From contig SHZG01000071.1 in the NCBI GenBank assembly GCA_009692395.1, positions 1 through 10,952 of the forward strand: 10,952 bases of DNA, in the 5' to 3' direction. Below the pieces are notes generated by a model. The model was given only the letters and a program-made list of their open reading frames with translations, had not been told where the DNA came from and did no database searches. Origin of the DNA: Methylococcales bacterium (GTDB lineage: Bacteria; Pseudomonadota; Gammaproteobacteria; Methylococcales; Methylomonadaceae). The position numbers and the translations under genes were made by a program. Of this stretch, positions 1 to 7,526 are shown piece by piece. How positions within the stretch are numbered: position 1 is the stretch's first letter; the number at the start of each line of letters is the position of its first letter.

Positions 1-111
1 AATGGCAAGAACGGTAAAGCCATTGTTTGCGCTGCCATGCATAAGCTCATTCATCTTGCTTTTGGCGTTCTTAAATCAGGCAAGCCTTTTGACCCCAAAT
101 ATGCAGGATAA
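1..111 (+). CDS. IS110/IS1111-family transposase, C-terminal fragment (runs off left edge)
   Basis: The plus strand is open from base 1 to a TAA at 109-111, giving 36 residues. They read like the C-terminus of IS116/IS110/IS902 transposases: an NGKNGKAIV start, an AAMHKLIHLAFG helix, and the typical ending KSGKPFDPKYAG. This family (DEDD N-terminal domain, serine-containing C-terminal domain) moves elements that usually lack long terminal inverted repeats. Only the last part of the C-terminal domain is visible, so whether the whole gene is intact cannot be judged. The element probably ends within a few tens of bases after the stop, because the remains of brnT begin at 155. The assignment rests on remembered family sequence, not an alignment. 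Confidence 0.8.
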   Translation, partial: NGKNGKAIVCAAMHKLIHLAFGVLKSGKPFDPKYAG

Positions 112-154
112 ATATGGCTTGCTTTTATTTAATCAAGACGGTATCTATGGCACT

Positions 155-421
155 ATGAAAATCTAATTCGATGCGACAAAAGACCTGATTAATCAGCAGA
201 AACACGGCGTGTCTTTAACAGAATCTGCCCTGTTTGAATGGGACACCGCAGTGACTTGGCAAGATGACCGCTACGACTACCAAGAACCGCGCATGATTGG
301 ACTGGGTTATATCGGCAATCGCTTGTATTGTGTCGTCTTCGTTGACCGCGCCGATAATCGCCGTATTATCAGCCGAAGAAAAGCCAATCACCGAGAGATT
401 AACCGTTATGCCAGCACTTAA
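155..421 (+). pseudogene. brnT: BrnT-family ribonuclease toxin, interrupted by a stop at codon 4
   Basis: Read from ATG 155 the frame gives M-K-I, a TAA at 164-166, then an uninterrupted frame to the TAA at 419-421. The residues after the stop match BrnT (RelE-like fold mRNA interferase of type II BrnTA modules): FD, then NQQKHGVSL, a DDRYDY segment, an RMIGLGYI strand, a CVVFVDR strand, and the closing RIISRRKANHREINRY. Total length is about 88 codons including the stop, normal for BrnT. The stop falls between the first residues and the conserved FD. Without readthrough, only a downstream start could be used (GTG 209 would give 70 residues), which would lose the KHG motif. Most likely a nonsense-inactivated toxin, possibly tolerated because its antitoxin is also broken. 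The gene overlaps brnA by 14 bases, as is usual for this toxin-first module. Confidence 0.8.
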
Positions 422-683
422 ATCCAATACTCTATTTCCCAGTGATGAGGAAAACGCCCAAATCACCACTGCTGCCTATTCTGATTCCGATGCCGTACCT
501 TTAACGGATGCCGAATGGGAGCGTGTTAAACCATTATTATGTGTGGGTTAGCAATCCCAAAAACAACGCATTGCCATTAGCTTTGATACCGAAATAATCG
601 ACTATTTTCGTGCTACGGGTAACGACTGGCAAGGCCGCATGAACGACGCGCTAAAAGACTGGCTAAGAGAATACACTGTTTAA
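408..683 (+). pseudogene. brnA: BrnA-family antitoxin, interrupted by an in-frame TAG
   Basis: ATG 408 lies inside the end of brnT in a different frame. The first 47 codons (MPALKSN, FPSDEENAQI, VPLTDAEWERVKP) match the BrnA N-terminal half, whose usual pattern is a 'sDEEda.I' segment followed by 'lTdeEw.r'. A TAG occurs at 549-551. Directly in frame after it come QKQRIAISFDTEIIDYFRA and GNDWQGRMNDALKDWL, the BrnA ribbon-helix-helix DNA-binding half, ending at TAA 681-683. With the stop ignored the product is about 91 residues, the normal size. BrnA binds BrnT and represses the brnTA promoter through this C-terminal domain. The visible product lacks the DNA-binding half, so autoregulation should be lost. 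The only lesion seen is the nonsense codon. Confidence 0.8.
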
Positions 684-805
684 GATTGCCGTGTTTCATT
701 ACTGCCTAAATACTCGCGTAAGCCTTGTAATAAACTATGGCGTAATTCATCGAGGCTAATGATTTGCACATTGGGTAGCCAATAGCGAATCAACGCGCTC
801 AGCCT
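680..805 (-). pseudogene. Out-of-frame C-terminal fragment resembling a WYL-domain regulator
   Basis: The minus strand in a frame different from the ligase gene is open for about 49 codons (from about 829) and ends at a TAA at 682-680. The last 41 codons read RLSALIRYWLPNVQIISLDE, then LRHSLLQGLREYLGSNETRQS. The pattern (helix, W-hydrophobic, 'NVQIIS' strand, 'LDELRHSLLQGLREYL' helix) resembles the C-terminal WCX region of WYL-domain transcription factors, whose usual form is 'WlL..g..veVl.P..LreeI...l'. Three stops lie just upstream in this frame and no start is usable. It therefore looks like the tail of a lost gene into which the end of the ligase gene now reads. This was recognised by eye from a short segment, so it may be a chance open frame. 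Its stop overlaps the convergent brnA stop. Confidence 0.4.
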
Positions 806-1979
806 GAATACGCGCCGCAAAACACAAGGCTATCATCATCGTAAACCAATGCCCTTCCGTATGATCTAGCAAGGGCGAATTCAGTGAACTGGTCACAATT
901 AATGTGACTAATACACCTTGCGCTAACCATTTATCATGTGCAGGTAGCGTTTTGGCATAGACCGCTTGACTGCCTAAAAATCCTAAATAAAACAACAAGC
1001 CGACCGCGCCTAACTGCGTACCAATTAAGAAAAATTCATTGTGTGGATTGTTGGCTTCTTGACCCGATACTCGCTGATAAGATTTGCTAAAATTCCCCGT
1101 GCCTTGACCGAATAGCGGCTTTTCCGCGATGAGTTTTAATGAATATTTCCAGAAAGTAAGGCGATCCCCCATTGACTGTTCAGATTGCTCAGGATGCGCG
1201 TGTAAATAGGCAGATACACTGGCAACACCGCCTTTAATGCGTGCCGCTTTATCAGAAAAATTGATAAAACCAGCCAATAAAACCGTCATCACCACCACTG
1301 CCAGCAATACGCCTTTTTTACTGAACCGCTGAGTCGCAAATAACAGCATTAAGGCAATAAAAATCAATTTACCCAATCGACCATCGGCGATAAAAAACAA
1401 GTTGTATAAACACAGTAATAAAGTTGCAAAGTAAAGAATTCGGGTAGTTCCTTTGCTATCAACTGCTTTATGGGTGATAAAAAAGGCAAAAAAGGCAATT
1501 AAAATGCCGTGGGTGATATAGCTTTTAAAATACGGTAAACATTGCGATTCCAGGCAAAATAATTTGATGCTCATCATCTGTGAGCCGATTAACGTGACCA
1601 CCGACGCAATAATAAACGCGTTCCACGCCCAACGATTGGTGCGTTCTTCTGCTAAAAACGGTAATAACAACGGAATAAATAATAATTCACGGTATTTTTT
1701 TAACATGGCAACCGCATCACTGCGTGGTGCGTCGCCATGATATGAACCCACCAAAAAACACGCAAATAATAACAATGACCATAACGCGACAGGGCAGTTT
1801 TTTAACGTATCGGCTATCTGTTTATATTGCCCAGACACAGCCCATAACAATGCGATTACCGCTGATAACACAATGGCTAAGGCGGTGGAAAAATAAATGC
1901 TGACCAAGAATAATATCACCACATAAGTACCTATTTGGCTTGCAGTGATGTGTGTTTTTGCCAATTCAGTTATTTTCAT
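756..1979 (-). CDS. O-antigen ligase / Wzy_C-family polytopic membrane glycosyltransferase
   Basis: 407 residues with about ten to eleven hydrophobic membrane segments. Hallmarks of the Wzy_C (O-antigen ligase, WaaL/RfaL-like) family are visible: KKYRELLFIPLLLPF at 94-108, GRLGKL at 200-205, then a large periplasmic loop with GDRLTFWKYS (271-280), KPLFGQGTGNF (287-297) and NPHNEFF (311-317), and a late HTEGHWF (373-379). Such enzymes transfer undecaprenyl-linked O-antigen to lipid A-core in the inner membrane; some relatives polymerise or transfer other glycans, so the exact substrate is not provable. The ATG follows the hydrolase stop by 7 bases with an AGGA-type ribosome site inside the end of that gene, so the two are probably translationally coupled. 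The last 15 or so residues overlap an unrelated-looking open frame and may not be the ancestral C-terminus. Confidence 0.85.
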   Translation of the reverse strand: MKITELAKTHITASQIGTYVVILFLVSIYFSTALAIVLSAVIALLWAVSGQYKQIADTLKNCPVALWSLLLFACFLVGSYHGDAPRSDAVAMLKKYRELLFIPLLLPFLAEERTNRWAWNAFIIASVVTLIGSQMMSIKLFCLESQCLPYFKSYITHGILIAFFAFFITHKAVDSKGTTRILYFATLLLCLYNLFFIADGRLGKLIFIALMLLFATQRFSKKGVLLAVVVMTVLLAGFINFSDKAARIKGGVASVSAYLHAHPEQSEQSMGDRLTFWKYSLKLIAEKPLFGQGTGNFSKSYQRVSGQEANNPHNEFFLIGTQLGAVGLLFYLGFLGSQAVYAKTLPAHDKWLAQGVLVTLIVTSSLNSPLLDHTEGHWFTMMIALCFAARIQAERVDSLLATQCANH

Positions 1980-1986
1980 AGTTCTA

Positions 1987-2754
1987 TTAATCCTGCATTA
2001 AAAAATCGGCAACGCGGGTAATAAAAACCGCAGGCTGTTGAACGTGTAGCCAATGCCCTGCATTTTTCACAATGCTTAAAGTGGCGTGTGGAAATAACGG
2101 TTTCAGGTCTTCGACCTGTACATAGTTGGATTGTTCACCCGCAATCAATAACGCGTTGCCCATAAACGGTGCAAGCCCATCGGTATCAGGAAAAGCAATA
2201 ATAGCGGGGGCAGCGCGTTGAAAAATGTCCAAATTAACCCGCCATTGATACGCGCCATCGACTAACACTAAATTTTGCAATAAAAACTGCCGATAACTCA
2301 GTTCAGCTATCGCCGTTGCTAAGTGTTCATCCGCTTGTTTACGGTTGCTAATTTGCGCTAATGGCAGAGAGTTTAACGCGCCAATGGTGGCATCAAAACA
2401 ATGCGTATAACTCACAGGGGCAATGTCAGCAATAATGAGTTTATCAACAAAACTGGGGTGATTCAGTGCGAACCACATCGCCACTTTACCGCCCATGCTA
2501 TGCCCTAGCAGACTAACTTTTGTTAATTCTTGTTGCTCAATAAAAGCTAATAAATCCGCCGCCATTGTTGGGTAATCCATAGTGGGATGATGAAAAGACG
2601 CGCCGTGATTGCGTTGGTCGAGGACATAAACGTGAAACTGTGTGGCTAATTTTTCGGCTACGGTGCGCCAATTACGCGCGGAAGCAAAAAAACCATGCAG
2701 GATAATCAGCGGCGGGTGTTGTGGATTGCCAAATTCTTCAAAAACTAATTCCAT
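1987..2754 (-). CDS. ybfF: Alpha/beta hydrolase, YbfF-like esterase
   Basis: 255 residues, a complete alpha/beta-hydrolase fold close in length to E. coli YbfF. Visible elements are the oxyanion-hole strand LIILHGFFAS (16-25), a VLDQRNHGAS turn (44-53), the nucleophile elbow GHSMGGK with Ser86, the segment DKLIIADIAPVSY (104-116), and the catalytic histidine in NAGHWLH (His234). RNHG, the DYPTMA segment and IADIAPV are typical of YbfF, in which, from memory, an Asp after the IAxDIAPV strand (here Asp110) can serve as the acid. YbfF hydrolyses short acyl esters and acyl-CoA-like substrates in the cytoplasm; the physiological substrate is uncertain. The gene lies 119 bases after the DUF445 gene and 7 bases before the ligase start, so it probably heads or continues a minus-strand operon. 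No strong ribosome site precedes the ATG. Confidence 0.85.
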   Translation of the reverse strand: MELVFEEFGNPQHPPLIILHGFFASARNWRTVAEKLATQFHVYVLDQRNHGASFHHPTMDYPTMAADLLAFIEQQELTKVSLLGHSMGGKVAMWFALNHPSFVDKLIIADIAPVSYTHCFDATIGALNSLPLAQISNRKQADEHLATAIAELSYRQFLLQNLVLVDGAYQWRVNLDIFQRAAPAIIAFPDTDGLAPFMGNALLIAGEQSNYVQVEDLKPLFPHATLSIVKNAGHWLHVQQPAVFITRVADFLMQD

Positions 2755-2780
2755 CGTAACGACTCAGTCTCTTAATTTAA

Positions 2781-2811
2781 CGACTGCCAGTCCTTGAAGG
2801 ACTAGCAGTCG
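2781..2811. repeat. 31-base near-perfect palindrome between DUF445 and ybfF
   Basis: Two 15-base arms (CGACTGCCAGTCCTT and AAGGACTAGCAGTCG) with one mismatch surround a single central G. In RNA it would form a long hairpin with a small loop opened around TTGAA. No T-tract follows on either strand, so it is not a canonical Rho-independent terminator. It could be a REP-like repeat or an mRNA-stabilising or processing hairpin between the two co-directional genes. A second, weaker inverted repeat lies at 2828-2860 (8-base arms, one mismatch) around a TTTTAAAAA core. Confidence 0.75.
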
Positions 2812-2873
2812 TAGTGTGTTTCAATTGAGACCTGCTAGGTTTTAAAAACGGTGCAGATCTTGACTATAAGCGA

Positions 2874-3596
2874 TTAAGCAAACACGAATAACGCGCCCAT
2901 TACACCACCAAAAATACCACCCCATACCACCAACCAGCCCAGATGTTCGCTGATAATCAGTTGCACCATTTCTTTTACCAATTGCGGGGTTAATTCACTC
3001 AGGCGTTTATCAATCACGGTTTCAATTTTGCCGACAATGTCTTCGCCGATTTTGTGGGCATTTAAACCGTGCTGCAAAGCGGTTTTAAAGTTATCCGATT
3101 CGACCATCTCCAGCAAGGTGACGCGCATTTTTTCGGTGAACGGTTCTTTTAATGGCACTAAAGCTTCTGTGCCGCCCATCATCATTAACATTCCACCAAA
3201 TGAAGACTCCATAATGGAAGACACCAAGCCTTCATAAATTTTGTCATAGTCAACAGCATCCAACAAAGGCTGTAAATTTAACAGCTTGCTGCCTTGGTGC
3301 TCTTCAGTTTCGATGAATTGTTCAATGTTTTGCGTGGTGAAAAATTGATTCATCATCAATTGCTTTATGGACAATTTAAATTCTTCAAAACGATTAGGTA
3401 TGACCCCTGAGCCGTACAAAAAAGGCACTTTTTCAAATAGCATATAAATCGCTAACCAGTTAGTAATTGCGCCAGACAGGGCGAAAAAACCGATGGATTT
3501 AATCAGTGCAGATTGCCAAGGGCAAACATAGCCAATAGCAATAATTAGGACGGAAATAAAATTGGTAATAAAGCTCTTGTTTAGTAATTTTTGCAT
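2874..3596 (-). CDS. DUF445 family inner-membrane protein
   Basis: 240 residues. The N-terminus has two membrane helices (about 10-25 and 32-53) and the family signature GAITNWLAIYMLFEKVPFLY followed by GSGVIPNRFEEFK (about residues 42-75), characteristic of DUF445. The middle is amphipathic helical and probably cytoplasmic or peripheral, with a methionine- and glycine-rich stretch (GGMLMMMGG, about 134-142). A final glycine-rich membrane helix (WLVVWGGIFGGVMGALFVF) ends the protein. The molecular function of DUF445 is not established. The gene is divergent from the channel gene at 3768, with 171 bases between the starts. No good ribosome site is visible before the ATG. The identification is firm; no role is claimed. 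Confidence 0.88.
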   Translation of the reverse strand: MQKLLNKSFITNFISVLIIAIGYVCPWQSALIKSIGFFALSGAITNWLAIYMLFEKVPFLYGSGVIPNRFEEFKLSIKQLMMNQFFTTQNIEQFIETEEHQGSKLLNLQPLLDAVDYDKIYEGLVSSIMESSFGGMLMMMGGTEALVPLKEPFTEKMRVTLLEMVESDNFKTALQHGLNAHKIGEDIVGKIETVIDKRLSELTPQLVKEMVQLIISEHLGWLVVWGGIFGGVMGALFVFA

Positions 3597-3731
3597 TGTG
3601 TTTTGTTAAAAGTGAAACGACATGGAATAGTTAAAACGTTACATTTTAAAGCACACCCTTATAAAATGCTGTGATATTCATAAGTTATCTCATTTCTTCA
3701 TACACTTAAACTGAATTTAAGCGAATAACGT

Positions 3732-3737
3732 TATACT
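3732..3737 (+). promoter_or_regulatory. Probable -10 element for the MscK-like gene
   Basis: TATACT lies 30 bases before the ATG at 3768, in the AT-rich divergent region. The best -35 candidates are poor: CTGAAT at 3711-3716 leaves only a 15-base spacer. The assignment rests on the -10 match and its distance from the gene. No clear Shine-Dalgarno sequence precedes the ATG. Confidence 0.35.
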
Positions 3738-3767
3738 TAACGTCCCATTTTAGTTATATCTACCTTC

Positions 3768-6700
3768 ATGAAAATTATTGTGTCTACTTTATTCGGATGG
3801 GCAAAAGCTGCACACCCTACCCTGCTGTTATTCCTGTTAATAACTAAATGTTATTCGGTCACTGTGTTTGCCGAAGAGGTCACTGATTCAATGGCAACGG
3901 TTGTCACACCTAGCACGACACTGGACATCACCCAAGCCAGTGTGCAGGCTAAAATTGACGCGTTGACCAATCGAAAGGATTTAGATGACGCACTAAAATC
4001 AAACGTGCTGGCTATTTATCATTCCACGCAAGACGAACTGTCTAATATTGCCGCCTTTAATGAGCGAACCATTGCCTTTAAAGAGGCTATTCAAAAAGCC
4101 CCTGATTTAACTAAAAAATTACAAAGAGACATTGAGCAGGCATCGGCAGAAAAACCATCTACATCTGATAAGCAGGAGTTTGTAAAAATTCCCCTTGAAG
4201 ATCTGACACAACGACTCACCATTGAGCAATACAAAGTAAAACACTTAGAAGATCAGATTAAAAAACTAGAAACTGAGTTAGCTAACGAACAAAACAGCCG
4301 CCCCAATCTTATTCGTCAAGAAATGCTTAATGCGAAGCAAGCACTTGAGGCAGTCAATAAAACGATGCAAGACAGGAGCTTTGCGGCTTCGGATTCACAA
4401 TTGTTAATCGATGCGCAACAGGAATATTTAAAAACCCAGCTTGATGCTAACACCGCTAAATTAACGATGTTAGATACTGAAATAGTCAGTTATACCGCAC
4501 GGTTGGGCTTACTGAAAGTGCGAGTGCAATTGCTGGGACTACAAAAAAATGCGCTTGCCCCTGTAGTTGATACCATCACCAATGTATTGACTGAGCTACA
4601 GCAAGAAGCGGATAAAGACAGACAAGACACCCTCGATCAAGCTAAAAAAGACTTATCGGATAAACACATTGCTATTCAAGGTGTCATCCGAGAAAACATT
4701 AAACTCACCCAGCAGTTGCAAGTAATTAATAACAAAATCAGCCAATACAATGAAAAAAAGCTCAACACTGATAAACAAATTAGTGAAATTGATACCAATT
4801 TCAGTAGTGCGGCAAAGAAAATTGATTTAGCCAGTTTAAGTCCACCGTTGGGTAAAATACTGCATGAACAACGACGCACTTTATTAAACGAAGATACATT
4901 TATCAGTCAGTCAGAGGCGATTCAAACAGAAACAGCCAGCACGAATTTGGAGCAATTGGTCGTTGAAGACAAACTCAAGCAATTCGTTGATGTTGACATG
5001 CAGCTAAAGCAAATAATGGATGCCAGCGTTGATAAGCAGCTACCTAAGCAAGAGCGCATGATGACTCAGGCTGAATTGCGCGTGGTATTGAATAATCAGT
5101 TTGAATCACTCAATCAATTATTAGTGGCTTACAATACTTATTTGCGGACGCTGGGTGATTTTGATTTTGCCAGACAACAAAAACAAGACAAAGTCGAAAA
5201 GTTCACCCTCTATTTAAATGAGCGTTTATTGTGGGTCAGAAGCTCTGAAGTGCTGGGTAGTCTGAACATTATCGAACTACAACGTGCGACTCGATGGCTG
5301 TTATCGCCGCGTAACTGGCACAGTTTTCTTAACAATGTAACCAAACTACCGACGCAATATCCGTTTTTAGCCCCGCTCGCTTTTCTCAATATTATTGTGT
5401 TGCTACTCGTCAGTCGTTGGACAAAGCGGCGATTAATACTGATTGATGCTAGGGTTGGCAAAATTTATAGCGACCATTTCTATTACACCCTAGAGGCGTT
5501 AGTCTACACGTTGATATTGGTCGCCCCTGTGCCGCTGGTGATTACGTATATTGGCTGGTTTTTAAGTCATGTCGTCAATGGTGTATTTACCTTCGCTATC
5601 GGCATGGGTTTAAATCGAATCGCTCTGCCGTGGCTGTTTTTTCAATTCTATCTGCGCCTGTTTGCACCGACAGGCATTATGCGCCAACATTTTCAATGGC
5701 AAGCACAGTCCGCTGCCCTATTTTACAAACAGCTTGCGTGGTTGCGTTTTATTATCATACCTTCGGATTTTATCATCAGGATGATGCTCAATTCTGGAAT
5801 GCCTGCTTACAGTGATAGTTTAGGGCGTTTAGCACTTAATATAAGTGTGTTTGCCGTAGTGATATTTTTAGCTAAATTACTAAATCCGCGTCACGGTTTA
5901 ACACAAGACCTCATCATTCTTTATCCTGATGGTTGGATTGCTAAATTACGTTATGTGTGTTATTTGACCGCTTACGCGCCGTTAATCATTATTGGTTTTT
6001 CGGTAAGTGGTTATTATCTGAGTGCCTTGGAATTACAGCAAAAAACAGTTGTTAGCTTGTGGTTTGTTTTTTCGTTGGTAATTTTTTATGAGCTAGCCCT
6101 GCGCTGGTTGACCTTAGTCAATCGGCAACTGACAATGAAAAACTTACGGGAACCGCATAAGAATAATGCTGAACATAAAAAACCAGCAGCGGTTGTCTCA
6201 GGATCAGAAACACCCATTTACATTGAGGAAGAACTCATTGATATTCCCAAAACAAACGCACAAACCATCACCCTATTGAATGTTTTTTTCTGCGTTATTT
6301 TAGCCGCAGTTTTCTGGGGCATTTGGAAAAATATACTGCCTGCCTTTTCATTTTTGAATGACATTGAACTGTGGCAAAACGAGGTTTATCAATCAATTAA
6401 TCTCACTCATTTATTATTAGCAGGGATTTATGCGTTTATTACTGTGGTGGCGGTGCGGAATTTTTCAGGGTTTAATGAATTATTAATATTCCGCCATATT
6501 ACGATAGAAACAGGGAGTCGCTATGCGGTTAATAAGATAACAAACTACACCATAACCACTATCGGCTTTTTTGCTGTCACCAATATATTGGGGTTCCATT
6601 GGGCGCAAGTGCAATGGTTAGTTGCCGCGCTCAGTGTTGGTTTAGGTTTTGGTTTACAAGAAATTTTTGCCAATTTCGTGTCGGGTATTATTCTATTATT

Positions 6701-7232
6701 TGAACGCCCGATTCGGGTCGGTGACATCGTCACGATTGGCAATGTCAGTGGCAAAGTCCGCTCTATTCACATGAGAGCCACCACCTTAGTAGACTTCGAT
6801 CAAAAAGAACTTATCGTACCGAATAAAGCCTTTATCACCACCCAGCTAGTCAATTGGACACTCAATGATGCAATTACCCGTGTGGTTATACCTATTGGTA
6901 TCGCCTATGGATCTGATATTGAGTTGGCGCATAAAGTAATGCAGGAAGCCGTGTGTGCCGCGCCGCTGGTACTGCAAGACCCTGAACCTAGCGTGATGTT
7001 AATTGAATTTGGCGACAGTGCCTTAATTTTTACAGTGCGTGTATTTGTCAGTGAAACAGCCAATCGTATCCCAGTCACTCATGATTTACATATTCGACTC
7101 GCAAAAGCCTTCAGCGAACATAATATTGAAATTCCATTTCCACAACGGGATATTCACATACGCTCCGTTACGCCTGAATGGTCTAGTGATAAGACTGTTA
7201 TGAGCGATGCCAGTGCGATTTTAAAAAATTAA
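3768..7232 (+). CDS. MscS-family mechanosensitive channel, large MscK/KefA type
   Basis: 1154 residues, close to E. coli MscK (about 1120) and MscM/YjeP. Residues 1-35 form a signal peptide (hydrophobic LLLFLLI core, cleavage likely after VFA). Residues about 40-500 are a charged coiled-coil periplasmic region of the MscS_porin type. From about 530 there are repeated membrane helices (MscS_TM), then the conserved pore and beta domain. The pore helix GLGFGLQEIFANF spans 958-970, followed by FERPIRVGDIVTI and FDQKELIVPNKAFIT. The C-terminal alpha/beta domain ends near IEIPFPQRDIHI. The channel opens under membrane tension to release solutes on hypo-osmotic shock. FDQKE/VPNKAF is typical of MscK and MscM; the YGSD segment favours MscK, but the two are hard to separate by eye. 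The gene stands alone, with its own upstream region, and converges on the helicase gene. Confidence 0.92.
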   Translation: MKIIVSTLFGWAKAAHPTLLLFLLITKCYSVTVFAEEVTDSMATVVTPSTTLDITQASVQAKIDALTNRKDLDDALKSNVLAIYHSTQDELSNIAAFNERTIAFKEAIQKAPDLTKKLQRDIEQASAEKPSTSDKQEFVKIPLEDLTQRLTIEQYKVKHLEDQIKKLETELANEQNSRPNLIRQEMLNAKQALEAVNKTMQDRSFAASDSQLLIDAQQEYLKTQLDANTAKLTMLDTEIVSYTARLGLLKVRVQLLGLQKNALAPVVDTITNVLTELQQEADKDRQDTLDQAKKDLSDKHIAIQGVIRENIKLTQQLQVINNKISQYNEKKLNTDKQISEIDTNFSSAAKKIDLASLSPPLGKILHEQRRTLLNEDTFISQSEAIQTETASTNLEQLVVEDKLKQFVDVDMQLKQIMDASVDKQLPKQERMMTQAELRVVLNNQFESLNQLLVAYNTYLRTLGDFDFARQQKQDKVEKFTLYLNERLLWVRSSEVLGSLNIIELQRATRWLLSPRNWHSFLNNVTKLPTQYPFLAPLAFLNIIVLLLVSRWTKRRLILIDARVGKIYSDHFYYTLEALVYTLILVAPVPLVITYIGWFLSHVVNGVFTFAIGMGLNRIALPWLFFQFYLRLFAPTGIMRQHFQWQAQSAALFYKQLAWLRFIIIPSDFIIRMMLNSGMPAYSDSLGRLALNISVFAVVIFLAKLLNPRHGLTQDLIILYPDGWIAKLRYVCYLTAYAPLIIIGFSVSGYYLSALELQQKTVVSLWFVFSLVIFYELALRWLTLVNRQLTMKNLREPHKNNAEHKKPAAVVSGSETPIYIEEELIDIPKTNAQTITLLNVFFCVILAAVFWGIWKNILPAFSFLNDIELWQNEVYQSINLTHLLLAGIYAFITVVAVRNFSGFNELLIFRHITIETGSRYAVNKITNYTITTIGFFAVTNILGFHWAQVQWLVAALSVGLGFGLQEIFANFVSGIILLFERPIRVGDIVTIGNVSGKVRSIHMRATTLVDFDQKELIVPNKAFITTQLVNWTLNDAITRVVIPIGIAYGSDIELAHKVMQEAVCAAPLVLQDPEPSVMLIEFGDSALIFTVRVFVSETANRIPVTHDLHIRLAKAFSEHNIEIPFPQRDIHIRSVTPEWSSDKTVMSDASAILKN

Positions 7233-7258
7233 CTAGGGGATGTACTGAGGAATGAAGC

Positions 7259-7277
7259 GCGTCATTTGTGGTGACGC
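7259..7277 (+). terminator. Hairpin after the MscK-like gene, possible weak terminator
   Basis: GCGTCA and TGACGC form a 6-base stem with a 7-base loop, extendable outward by AGC/GCT with one bulged base, 26 bases after the channel stop codon. It has no T-tract, so it may be a 3'-end hairpin rather than a true intrinsic terminator. Confidence 0.3.
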
Positions 7278-7287
7278 TGCTCAAGTA

Positions 7288-7309
7288 GGGGCTGTGCCTT
7301 GTGCCAGCC
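7288..7309 (+). repeat. 22-base direct repeat, copy 1
   Basis: GGG-G-CTGTGCCTTGTGCCAGCC. It is identical to copy 2 at 7527-7548 except for one base, with 18 identical bases in a row (7292-7309). The motif is itself an imperfect palindrome: a GGG/CTG half pairs with CAG/CC(C) around TGCCTTGTGC. The two copies lie on either side of the composite palindrome in this convergent gap. Confidence 0.8.
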
Positions 7310-7367
7310 TACGCATCAACTAAAGTAAAAATTTATAATAAGCAATAACTTAAAAAAACACATCGTG

Positions 7368-7477
7368 CCAATCGCTCTGCGTTGGAATACATGAGTGGAC
7401 GCTCCCTCCAGCGTCCTGTAATACATTATGAAGACGCTAGAGCGTCTTCGGTGGCATTACAACGCAGAGCGTTGTAA
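7368..7477. repeat. Composite palindromic repeat: an outer stem enclosing two hairpins
   Basis: The left arm CGCTCTGCGTTGGAAT (7373-7388) is the reverse complement of ATTACAACGCAGAGCG (7456-7471) with one mismatch. Inside lie two separate hairpins: GGACGCT/AGCGTCC (7397-7416, 6-base loop) and GAAGACGCT/AGCGTCTTC (7430-7449, 2-base loop). Each outer arm can also fold on itself: CCAA-CGC/GCGTTGG at 7368-7385 and TTACAACGC/GCGTTGTAA at 7457-7477, both with 3-base loops. The unit can therefore adopt either a branched structure or a row of four hairpins. This resembles the REP/BIME-type palindromic units found between genes in many bacteria. No coding frame explains it. Confidence 0.8.
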
Positions 7478-7526
7478 CGATTATCTTGTTGTTTTATTTA
7501 TTAAATTTCTTAAGTTGATGCCTATC

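Noticed and set aside
119..147. Promoter for brnTA (TTGCTT, 17-base spacer, TATCTA)
   Set aside because: The -10 candidate matches only three of six consensus positions, and the stretch may be part of the IS110 end.
7368..7477. tRNA or structured RNA gene, because of the cloverleaf-like folding
   Set aside because: The stems are palindromic repeats without tRNA landmarks (no anticodon arm, T-loop or CCA end) and no promoter is evident.
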